From Glycomyces salinus (lineage in GTDB: Bacteria; Actinomycetota; Actinomycetes; Mycobacteriales; Micromonosporaceae): a stretch of 63,987 bases of DNA. The stretch spans positions 1-63,987 of the forward strand of contig NZ_JAELXW010000059.1 of assembly GCF_016428645.1 (NCBI RefSeq), read 5' to 3'. Shown here one piece after another: positions 8,773 through 15,814 of the stretch (positions within the stretch are counted from its first letter, which is position 1; each line of letters begins with the position of its first letter). The notes beneath the pieces are model-generated. The model was not told where the DNA came from. It searched no databases and was given only the letters and a program-made list of their open reading frames with translations. The translations under genes and the position numbers were made by a program.

Positions 8773-9441
8773 TCAGGTCTGGGTTTGGAGGTTCCGCTCG
8801 TTCGCGGCGTAGAACGACAGGCACAGAGCCGTGCACAGGTACGCCCAGGCGCCTATGGAGACCACGGGCAGCAGTCCGGGCACGAACGCCGTGATCGCGA
8901 TGACGAGTGCGGTGGTGGCGGTGAGCAGGAGGGGCGCGCCGGGGAACCTCACCAGGAACGCCCAGGCCAGGCGCACGCACTGCGCGCGCCGGAGTTCGTA
9001 GTGGGCGTCCATCGTCAGCACGAGCACCAGGTGCGCGAGGCAGACGGCGGCCGCCGCGACGAGCGCGCCCACGAGCCATCCGGAACCGTCCCGGCCGGTC
9101 AGGGCGGCGAGGCTGATGCCGAGGGCCGCCAGGGCGGCGGCCGACGGGGCGGCGATGAGGTTGGCGTGCGCGAACTCGCGCCGCCAGTGGGCGGCGAAGG
9201 TGCGGACCAGGCGCTGCGCGTCTCCTCGCAGTCGCCTGCGGCTGCACGAGGTCGCGGCCGACAGCGCCGGCGCCCAACCGAGGACGATCCCGCCCGCCAG
9301 CGTGAAGACGATGACCAGCAGGTTCAGCAGGCCGATGAACGCCACGGCGTCGAGCCACCCGTACCAGCGCTCGACCCGCGTGTCGCCGAGGGCCGAGCGG
9401 TCGGTCGCTGCCGAACCGCGAGGGGTGTTCAGCGTCGTCAT
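8773..9441 (-). CDS. DUF624 (YesL-like) membrane protein
   Basis: This 222-residue membrane protein of the DUF624/YesL family is a regular companion of LplABC-type sugar importers. About five hydrophobic segments are visible: around residues 30-50, 90-108, 115-140, 160-185 and 190-210. The ATG at 9441 is chosen over longer in-frame starts because of a TAGGAG seven bases before it. It is the first gene of the rhamnogalacturonan operon, behind a strong promoter match. The role of the family is unknown; assistance to transporter assembly or regulation has been a common guess. Confidence 0.82.
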   Translation of the reverse strand: MTTLNTPRGSAATDRSALGDTRVERWYGWLDAVAFIGLLNLLVIVFTLAGGIVLGWAPALSAATSCSRRRLRGDAQRLVRTFAAHWRREFAHANLIAAPSAAALAALGISLAALTGRDGSGWLVGALVAAAAVCLAHLVLVLTMDAHYELRRAQCVRLAWAFLVRFPGAPLLLTATTALVIAITAFVPGLLPVVSIGAWAYLCTALCLSFYAANERNLQTQT

Positions 9442-9544
9442 GCGTGCTCCTACATCTTCATCGATGCATAAGGGCGGCCCACGTTCCTCGTCGGCCGGTT
9501 GCTCTAGGTGCCGTCGTGCGGGGCGACACGGTTTGCTTCGGTGA

Positions 9545-9558
9545 TTGAAAGGATTCAA
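9545..9558. promoter_or_regulatory. Operator-like palindrome 1, TTGAA-AGGA-TTCAA
   Basis: Arms TTGAA (9545-9549) and TTCAA (9554-9558) flank four bases. It lies about 12-25 bases downstream of the operon's -10 box, in the expected start of the transcript, a usual place for a repressor. The same arms and spacing recur at 9688-9701. Confidence 0.55.
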
Positions 9559-9569
9559 ACGTGATAGAC

Positions 9570-9598
9570 ACAATAGTTAACGATCAACTGCTCGTCAA
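9570..9598 (-). promoter_or_regulatory. Sigma-70-type promoter of the rhamnogalacturonan operon
   Basis: Read on the minus strand, the -35 box TTGACG is at 9598-9593 and the -10 box TATTGT at 9575-9570, with a 17-bp spacer. The predicted transcript start is near 9563, giving a leader of about 120 bases before the DUF624 gene. Confidence 0.65.
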
Positions 9599-9687
9599 GA
9601 TCGGGTAGATGAGGACGTCAAATCGGTGCCGAGACCGAGCCCGACCGCCTGAAGATCGGTTGCGGCGGGAAGATCAGGCCGAAGTCG

Positions 9688-9701
9688 TTGAATCGGTTCA
9701 A
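9688..9701. promoter_or_regulatory. Operator-like palindrome 2, TTGAA-TCGG-TTCAA
   Basis: This site has the same TTGAA/TTCAA arms and 4-base spacing as the site at 9545-9558, and one more outer G-C pair also matches. The central CG dinucleotide is typical of LacI-family operators. The centre-to-centre distance to the first site is 143 bp, which would allow DNA looping. No LacI gene is adjacent. Confidence 0.5.
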
Positions 9702-9809
9702 CATGGACCGATCCACCGCCGGCCCTGATGACGGGGCCGCACGCCCCCTGGGCCGTATGACGATCACATAGGATGAAAAACCCCCGACCGGAGCGAGAGT
9801 GGAGCCCCC

Positions 9810-10775
9810 ATGAGAGCCGTGATCCAGGACCGGTACGGCACCCCCGAAGACGTCGCGGTCGGCGACGTGCCCGAGCCGGTCCCCTCGGACGATCAGATCC
9901 TGATACGGATCCGGGCGGCCTCCCTCAACGGCTCGGACCGCGAGAACCTCGCCGGCCGCCCCTTCTACGCGCGCATCGCCGGGCTGCGTCGACCGCGCAA
10001 TCCGATTCCAGGCTCGGACGTGGCCGGAGTCGTCGCCGCCGTCGGCTCCTCGGTGACCGAGTACGCTCCGGGCGACGAGGTGTACGGAGAACTGGCCGGA
10101 TACCGCGGCGGACTCGCCGAGTACGTCGCGACGCCGCCGCGCCTGCTCGCCCGCAAGCCCCCCGGAATGTCCTTCACCGAGGCGGCGGCGATCCCCCAGG
10201 CGGGATGCATCGCCCTCCGCGCCACCCGCGCGGTGCGGCCCGGCGACCGGGTCCTCGTCAACGGCGCGGGCGGATCCGGGGGTTCGCTCGTGATCGCCCT
10301 CGCCAAGCACCTGGGTGCCGAGGTGACGGCCGTCGACCGCGCCGACAAGGCGGACTTCCTGCGCCGCATAGGCGCCGACGAGACGATCGACTTCGAGAAG
10401 GAGGACTGGGCCGACCGCCGCGCCGAATACGACCTGGTGGTGGACCTCTTCGGCCGCCGCTCGCCGTTCCGCGTCCACCGGGCGCTGCGCCCGGGTGGGG
10501 CTTATCGCATGGTCGGAGGCCACACGCGCATCCTGTTCGCGGTCCTGCTCGCCGGGCCGATGATCCGACTGGCCGCCCGGAAGCGGGTCGGAATGCTGGT
10601 GGTGCCGCAGTCGCGCACCGATCTGGAGAGCGTCGGCGCGCTGGTGGCCGACGGCGTCGTCAGCCCGGTCATCGACCGCGTCTTCCCGCTTGAGAGGTCC
10701 CGCACGGCGCTCGCCCACCTCGCCGCCGAGGACCACCGCGGCAAGGTCGTCGTCGAAGTCCCCCAAGTGGACTGA
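9810..10775 (+). CDS. NAD(P)-dependent alcohol dehydrogenase / quinone-oxidoreductase-like MDR protein
   Basis: This 321-residue medium-chain dehydrogenase/reductase starts with the family-typical MRAVIQDRYG. It has an N-terminal GroES-like domain (about 1-125) and a nucleotide-binding Rossmann domain (about 130-260) with the glycine-rich VLVNGAGGSGGSLVIALAKH. The cysteine cluster and catalytic zinc ligands of classical alcohol dehydrogenases are missing, which places it with the zinc-free quinone oxidoreductase/zeta-crystallin branch. GGAG lies five bases before the ATG. The substrate cannot be told from sequence. It is divergent from the rhamnogalacturonan operon but nothing shows a shared function. 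Confidence 0.88.
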   Translation: MRAVIQDRYGTPEDVAVGDVPEPVPSDDQILIRIRAASLNGSDRENLAGRPFYARIAGLRRPRNPIPGSDVAGVVAAVGSSVTEYAPGDEVYGELAGYRGGLAEYVATPPRLLARKPPGMSFTEAAAIPQAGCIALRATRAVRPGDRVLVNGAGGSGGSLVIALAKHLGAEVTAVDRADKADFLRRIGADETIDFEKEDWADRRAEYDLVVDLFGRRSPFRVHRALRPGGAYRMVGGHTRILFAVLLAGPMIRLAARKRVGMLVVPQSRTDLESVGALVADGVVSPVIDRVFPLERSRTALAHLAAEDHRGKVVVEVPQVD

Positions 10776-10857
10776 TCGCCGCGTCGGCGGCCCCGCTTGA
10801 CGGGTTCAGGCCACATGGCCGAAGTGGGGGAGGGGCCCGCGCGACCAGGATTGCCGT

Positions 10858-11529
10858 ATGACCTCCACGCGCATCCCCCGCCGCGAATGGCTCATCGCGG
10901 CCGGCCTCATCCTCCTCGCCCTCGTGCCCTCGCTCGCCGGTGCCGTCCGCGTCGGCGAGATCGCCTCCGGAGCACCGGAGACCGCCGAGAACGCCGCGTT
11001 CATGCAGATGCCTGTGCCGGTGGTCCTCCACATCATCGCCGCGGTCGTGTACGCGATCGTCGGGGCCTTCCAGTTCGTGCCGAGCCTGCGCCGCCGCCAC
11101 CGGGCCTGGCATCGCTTCGCCGGGCGGTACCTGCTCGTCCCGACCGGCGTCGTCGTCGCCGTGACCGGGCTGTGGATGGCCGCCTTCTACGACGTGCGCC
11201 CCATCGACGGCCTCGCGATCGAGATCTCCAGGTACATCGTCGGCGGGGTCATGCTCGCCTCCCTCGTCCTCGGCGTGGCCGCGATCGCCCGCCGCGACTT
11301 CTTCGCGCACGGGGCGTGGATGACGCGTGCTTACGCCCTGGCCATGGGCGCGGGCACCCAGGTCCTCACCTCGGCCCCGTTCCTGCTGCTCTTCGGCGAA
11401 CCCGACATGCTGGCGCGCCTGCTCCAGATGGACGCGGGATGGATCATCAACGCCCTCTTCGCCGAATGGGTGATCGCCCGCCGCCGCGCCGCGGCCCGGC
11501 GCCGCCGCCCCGCCGTAGTCGCGGCCTGA
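10858..11529 (+). CDS. DUF2306 membrane protein
   Basis: This 223-residue integral membrane protein has about six hydrophobic segments. It shows the DUF2306 hallmarks: a His in VVLHIIAAVVYAIVGAFQF, RRRHRAWHRFAGR in the second loop, and RRDFFAHGAWMTRAYAL in the fourth. The conserved His and Arg in the membrane suggest haem or metal handling, but the family is uncharacterised. It ends with an Arg-rich cytoplasmic tail. It lies 82 bases behind the oxidoreductase gene on the same strand and could share its transcript. Confidence 0.85.
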   Translation: MTSTRIPRREWLIAAGLILLALVPSLAGAVRVGEIASGAPETAENAAFMQMPVPVVLHIIAAVVYAIVGAFQFVPSLRRRHRAWHRFAGRYLLVPTGVVVAVTGLWMAAFYDVRPIDGLAIEISRYIVGGVMLASLVLGVAAIARRDFFAHGAWMTRAYALAMGAGTQVLTSAPFLLLFGEPDMLARLLQMDAGWIINALFAEWVIARRRAAARRRRPAVVAA

Positions 11530-11644
11530 GAAGGCAACCGATAGGGCCATTCCACGGCCGGTTCATGCTCCGGACAACCCTCGTTCAAGAGACCCGGTGA
11601 CAGTGATTTCAACATTGATCCACATGCACTAGGGATAAACGAAC

Positions 11645-13618
11645 ATGACCGAACAGGACCACAGGTTCGACCGCCGCAGCCTCCTCATCGGCTCGGCGGC
11701 TCTCGCCGCCGGTGCCGCCGTCGCCGCGACCGCCGAACCGGCGGCCGCCTCCGGGGCCACCACCGCCCCGAGCGTCTTCAGCCCCAACATCGCGACGGCC
11801 CCGGCACGCCCCGCCCAGTGGGACGGGACCGCCTTCGTCGACGACTACATCACCAACACCACCGACAACCTCTCGCCCGAGACCAACGCAGCCGTCCGCA
11901 TCCTCTCGGGCTTCGAGGAGCTGTGGGAGACCGGCTCCGACTGGGACAACGGCAGCGCCATCGACACCAAGACCCTGCGCGCCAACATCGACCACTGCGT
12001 CGAGACCACCGCGAACCGCACCCCCGCCGGAGGCAAGCAGGCGTTCATCTCCGACCGCCAGCACCAGAGCTACAGCGCCATCGCCGGACTCGGCCCGCTC
12101 GCCGACCTCTACAAGGCCGGCGCGAAGGCCGTCACCTCGATCACCGCCGCACCCGACGGCATCCCGGACGGCAAGTTCAGCGACTCGGTCCCCGACGACG
12201 CCCCCGAAGGCTCGCAGACGGGCGCCGGCTCGCCCGAGTCCGAGCTCGGCAAGGTCGTCGAGCTGGTCAACACCGTGCGCGGCCCGCACGCCTCCTCCAA
12301 CCCCGGCAAGTACACCTTCCAGTACCCGCGCCCCTGGCGCATGAACCGCGACAGCGAAGTGGTCGAGACCGGCGGGCTCTCGCCGTTCGGCTACCCCGTC
12401 TACGAATCCGACACCGACGTGGCCGACGAACTCCTGCGCCAGCGCTCCGACGAACCCGAGAAGGACGGCGGCTACCCCAGCGGCCACACCAACGCCCACT
12501 GGCTGGCGGCCCTCGCCCTCGCCTACGCCGTCCCCGAGCGCTTCCAAGAGCTCGTCACCCGCGCCTCCGACCTGTCCGACCACCGGATCCTCTCGGGCAT
12601 GCACTCGCCGGTCGACGTCATCGGCGGGCGCGTCCTCGGCACGGCGCTGGCGGCCGCCGTGCTCTACGACCCCCAGTACGCCGACCTGCGCGCCGCCGCC
12701 CGCGAACAGGCCCTCGCCTACTTCACCGACCGGGCCGGCGTCAGCGCCGACGAACTGTTCGCATACGCCCACAACCGGGGCACCGACACCGACGCCTACG
12801 CCGACCGCGAGGCCAACCGCGCCATCGTCGAGCCCCGCTACACCTACATGCTCGAACGGCGCGGCGCCGAAACCGACATGTCCGTCCCCAAGGGCGCCGA
12901 GGCCCTCCTGGAGACCCGCCTGCCCTACCTGGACGCCGGACAGCGCCGCGAGGTCCTGCGCACGACCGCGCTGCCCTCGGGCTACCCGATCCTGGACGGC
13001 CCCGAGCAGTGGGGCAGGCTCGACCTGTTCCGCGCCGCCGACGGCTACGGCCGCTTCGACGGCGACGTGCGGGTGGTCATGGAGGCCGACAAGGGCGGCT
13101 TCCACCGAGCCGACGCCTGGCGCAACGACATCGGCGGCACCGGAAAGCTCCACAAGGTCGGCTCCGGCACGCTCGCCCTCAGCGGCGACAACTCCTTCAC
13201 CGGCGGCGTCCACGTCGAGTCCGGAACCCTCAAGGCCGCCTCGGCCACCGCCCTGGGCGGCGGCGAGGTCCAGGTCAAGGGCGGCGCTCTGGTGCTCGAG
13301 GACGCGACCGTCGAGGTCGGCGGGGACTACACGCAGGCCGGAGCCGCCCTCGACGCGACCGTGGACGACTCGGGCGAACCGGTCCTGGACGCGCACGGCA
13401 AGTTCCGCATCGAGACCGGCAGCGTCCTGCTGATCCACCTGGACCCGCAGCGGCCCCCGGCCGCCGGAGTCGAGGTGCCGATCGTGAAGGCGGGGCGCAT
13501 CGAAGGCGAATTCGACTCCGTCGAACTCGACCTCGACGGCCGCACCGCCACGACCGAGTACGGCAAGAAGAGCATCACCGTCCGCATCGACTTAGGATTC
13601 GAGACGTGGGTAGGTTGA
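11645..13618 (+). CDS. Secreted PAP2-type acid phosphatase with C-terminal beta-strand repeat
   Basis: This 657-residue protein has a Tat-type leader (DRRSLLIGSAALAAGAAVAA, ending near residue 37). The catalytic part is of the class A/PAP2 phosphatase type: YPSGHTNAHW with His281, then SDHRILSGMHSPVD with His320 and Asp324. From about residue 490 a passenger-associated (autotransporter-type) strand repeat appears: GTGKLHKVGSGTLALSGDNSFTGG and VHVESGTLKAASATALGGGEV. Such repeats usually form a beta-helix. It probably hydrolyses phosphomonoesters outside the cell. TAGGGA nine bases before the ATG could be either a -10 box of a leaderless transcript or a weak ribosome site. It overlaps the histidine kinase gene at its 3' end. 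Confidence 0.85.
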   Translation: MTEQDHRFDRRSLLIGSAALAAGAAVAATAEPAAASGATTAPSVFSPNIATAPARPAQWDGTAFVDDYITNTTDNLSPETNAAVRILSGFEELWETGSDWDNGSAIDTKTLRANIDHCVETTANRTPAGGKQAFISDRQHQSYSAIAGLGPLADLYKAGAKAVTSITAAPDGIPDGKFSDSVPDDAPEGSQTGAGSPESELGKVVELVNTVRGPHASSNPGKYTFQYPRPWRMNRDSEVVETGGLSPFGYPVYESDTDVADELLRQRSDEPEKDGGYPSGHTNAHWLAALALAYAVPERFQELVTRASDLSDHRILSGMHSPVDVIGGRVLGTALAAAVLYDPQYADLRAAAREQALAYFTDRAGVSADELFAYAHNRGTDTDAYADREANRAIVEPRYTYMLERRGAETDMSVPKGAEALLETRLPYLDAGQRREVLRTTALPSGYPILDGPEQWGRLDLFRAADGYGRFDGDVRVVMEADKGGFHRADAWRNDIGGTGKLHKVGSGTLALSGDNSFTGGVHVESGTLKAASATALGGGEVQVKGGALVLEDATVEVGGDYTQAGAALDATVDDSGEPVLDAHGKFRIETGSVLLIHLDPQRPPAAGVEVPIVKAGRIEGEFDSVELDLDGRTATTEYGKKSITVRIDLGFETWVG

Positions 13619-14733
13619 GCGGCGCGTGGACGCGTCCAGGCGCCGCCGGCGCGGCCGGTCCGCGACCGCGGGACTTCGCGATCGCGGGTGCGCTGGCCGG
13701 GGCCTCCCTCGTCGAGGGCGCCGCGCGCACCGACCTCCCATGGCCGCTCGCGACGACGCTGGTGACGCTCGCGGTCCTGTGCGCGTTCCCGTGGCGGCGC
13801 GTGCGCCCGCTGACCTGCGTCGCGGTCATGACCTCCCTGACGGTCGGCTTCGCGATCGCGCAGCGCCTCGCCGACGCCGACCCGAACGCGCTGTTCACCA
13901 TGTTCGCGCTCCTGGCGATTCCCTACGCCCTGTTCCGGTGGGGTTCGGGACGCGCCAGGATCGCGGGCGGCGCGGTCATCGCGGTCGGCCTCGCCGTGAC
14001 CGGCCCGCTCAGCCGCGATCCGATCGCCGATGCCATCGCCGGGATCGCCTTCCTGGGCGGCGCTTGCCTGATCGGGGCGCTCCGGCGCGAGCGGGCGGCC
14101 TCGCGGCGGCAGCGGCTCGACGCCGTACGCGCGCGCGAACGCGAGGCGCTCGCCCGCGACCTGCACGACACCGTGGCCCACCACCTGTCGGCAATCGTTA
14201 TCCGGGCGCAGGTGGTCGGAGAGGACCCCCACGACACCACCCGCGTGACCGAGTCGGTCGGCGTCATCGAGCGCGAAGCCCAGGCCGTGCTGGCCGACAT
14301 GCGCTCGCTCGTGCGCGCGCTCCGATCGCCCGCCGACTACGCGCCCTCGGCCGGGCTCGACGAGCTCGCGCGACTGGCCGAACCGGGTCCGCCGCCGGTG
14401 CGGGTGCGCATCGACGCCCCCGAAGACCTGCCCGCCGTGGTCGCCTCGACCCTGTTCCGGATCGCGCAGGAGGGCGTCACCAACGCCCGCCGCCATGCCC
14501 GCGCCGCCACCGCGATCGACGTGTCGGTCCAGGCCGACTCGGCGGCGGCGCACATTCTCGTCCGCGACGACGGCGAACCCGCGCGCCCGGCCGCCGGCGA
14601 CGGCCACGGACTGCGCGGCATGTCCGAGCGCGCCGCGCTCCTGGGCGGGGACGTCGCGGCCGGCCCCGACCCCGACGGCGGGTGGAGCCTGCGCGCGACG
14701 CTGCCCCTCGGCGGCGAGTCCCGCGAAACGTGA
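13606..14733 (+). CDS. Sensor histidine kinase, NarX/DesK-like (HisKA_3)
   Basis: This 375-residue two-component kinase has four to five hydrophobic segments (about residues 20-165), then the dimerisation and phosphoacceptor helix EREALARDLHDTVAHHLSAI with His187, and an HATPase_c domain at the end with the N-box RIAQEGVTNARRHA and G-box GHGLRGMSERAALLGG. The GTG at 13606 is chosen since AGGA lies eight bases upstream; it overlaps the end of the phosphatase gene by 13 bases. A TTG at 13615 is the alternative. It is followed 16 bases later by its response regulator. The signal sensed is unknown. Confidence 0.9.
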   Translation: MGRLSGAWTRPGAAGAAGPRPRDFAIAGALAGASLVEGAARTDLPWPLATTLVTLAVLCAFPWRRVRPLTCVAVMTSLTVGFAIAQRLADADPNALFTMFALLAIPYALFRWGSGRARIAGGAVIAVGLAVTGPLSRDPIADAIAGIAFLGGACLIGALRRERAASRRQRLDAVRAREREALARDLHDTVAHHLSAIVIRAQVVGEDPHDTTRVTESVGVIEREAQAVLADMRSLVRALRSPADYAPSAGLDELARLAEPGPPPVRVRIDAPEDLPAVVASTLFRIAQEGVTNARRHARAATAIDVSVQADSAAAHILVRDDGEPARPAAGDGHGLRGMSERAALLGGDVAAGPDPDGGWSLRATLPLGGESRET

Positions 14734-14749
14734 ACCCGGAAGGCACCTC

Positions 14750-15442
14750 ATGAGCACGATCAGCGTCCTCGTCGCCGACGACCAGGAACCGGTCCGCACC
14801 GGACTGCGCCTCCTGCTCGAGAACCAGCCGGGCATCGAAGTGGTGGGCGAGGCCGCCGACGGCGAGGCCGCGGTCCGGCTCGCGCGGCGGTTGCGCCCCG
14901 ACGTCGCGCTCCTGGACATCCGCATGCCGGGCCTCGACGGCATCGAGGCGACCTCCCTCCTGGCCGGAGCGCACGTCGCCGACCCGATCGCGGTAGTCGT
15001 CATCACCACGTTCGACCTCGACGAGTACGTGCACGGGGCGCTCCGGGCCGGAGCCAAGGGCTTCCTGCTCAAGGACGCGGGCCCGCACCTGATCCGCGAG
15101 GCCGTCCGCGCCGCCGCGAACGGCGACGCCCTCATCTCGCCGCAGGTCACCGTGCGGCTGCTCGACGAGTTCTCCCGGCCCGCCCGGCGGGTCCGGCGGC
15201 CGACCACCCCGCTGACCGACCGCGAGGAGGACGTGCTCGCGCTCCTGGCCGCAGGTCTGACGAACAACGAGATCGGCGAGCGGCTGTTCCTGTCGCTCGG
15301 CACGGTCAAGACCCACATCGCAGGAGTCCTGCTGAAGCTCGGCCTGCGCAACCGCGTCGAGGCCGCGATGTGGGCCTACGAATCGGGCCGCGTCGGCGGG
15401 GACCGGCCCGAGGACCCCCGTCCGGGCCGGCGACGCCCGTGA
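14750..15442 (+). CDS. NarL/FixJ-family response regulator
   Basis: This 230-residue response regulator has an N-terminal receiver with acidic pair Asp10-Asp11, phosphoacceptor Asp56 in VALLDIRMPG, and Lys in GFLLKDAG. A LuxR-type helix-turn-helix follows (about 160-215) with LTDREEDVLALLAAGLTNNEI and LFLSLGTVKTHIAGVLLKLGL. GGAAGG precedes the ATG by six bases. It pairs with the kinase directly upstream. Targets are unknown; genes for phosphatase, transport or antibiotic response often lie near such pairs. Confidence 0.94.
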   Translation: MSTISVLVADDQEPVRTGLRLLLENQPGIEVVGEAADGEAAVRLARRLRPDVALLDIRMPGLDGIEATSLLAGAHVADPIAVVVITTFDLDEYVHGALRAGAKGFLLKDAGPHLIREAVRAAANGDALISPQVTVRLLDEFSRPARRVRRPTTPLTDREEDVLALLAAGLTNNEIGERLFLSLGTVKTHIAGVLLKLGLRNRVEAAMWAYESGRVGGDRPEDPRPGRRRP

Positions 15443-15508
15443 CCGCCCCCGATCCGGCCGCGCCTCTGCGGAGTCGCGGCGGGGCCGCAGCCGTGCCACT
15501 CTGGAGGC

Positions 15509-15781
15509 ATGTGTCGCAACATTCGGGTCCTGCACAACTTCGAACCGCCCGCCACCGACGACGAGGTGGCCTCGGCGGCGCTCCAGTACGTCCGGAAGGT
15601 CAGCGGGTCCTCGCGGCCGTCGCAGGCCAACCAGGAGGCGTTCGACCGGGCGGTGGCCGCGGTCGCCGCCGCCACCCAGGAACTGCTGGACTCCCTGGTG
15701 ACCGCCGCGCCGCCGCGTGACCGGGAGGCCGAGGCCGCCAAGGCCAAGGCGCGCGCGGCCAAGCGCTTCGGCACCGCCTGA
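15509..15781 (+). CDS. DUF2277 family protein
   Basis: This 90-residue protein begins MCRNIRVLHNFEPPATDDEV, the hallmark of DUF2277, a small conserved actinobacterial and proteobacterial family of unknown role. The N-terminal half carries the conserved motif and the middle (VRKVSGSSRPSQANQEAFD) is also family-typical. The tail is a charged Ala/Lys/Arg helix. It stands alone between the response regulator and a terminator hairpin. Confidence 0.88.
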   Translation: MCRNIRVLHNFEPPATDDEVASAALQYVRKVSGSSRPSQANQEAFDRAVAAVAAATQELLDSLVTAAPPRDREAEAAKAKARAAKRFGTA

Positions 15782-15808
15782 CCGGCCCGCCGCACCCCCG
15801 CGGGCCGG
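15782..15808. terminator. Bidirectional hairpin between convergent genes
   Basis: CCGGCCCGC (15782-15790) pairs with GCGGGCCGG (15800-15808), a perfect 9-bp stem with a 9-nt loop. It lies between the stops of two convergent genes. There is no U-tract, as is common in high-GC actinomycetes. Confidence 0.6.
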
Positions 15809-15814
15809 CGACCG

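Larger units (their letters stand above)
9442..9809. other. Divergent control region of the rhamnogalacturonan operon and the oxidoreductase gene
   Basis: This 368-bp gene-free region holds the operon promoter (9570-9598), two TTGAA-N4-TTCAA palindromes (9545-9558 and 9688-9701) and, near the plus-strand gene, a TAGGAT hexamer at 9769-9774 that could be its -10 box. A TTG-poor region before that hexamer leaves its -35 box unclear. I see no small gene here. Confidence 0.6.

Noticed and set aside
11609-13438. A 609-codon frame antisense to the PAP2 phosphatase
   Set aside because: It is a shadow; the plus strand has a Tat signal and catalytic His and Asp motifs.
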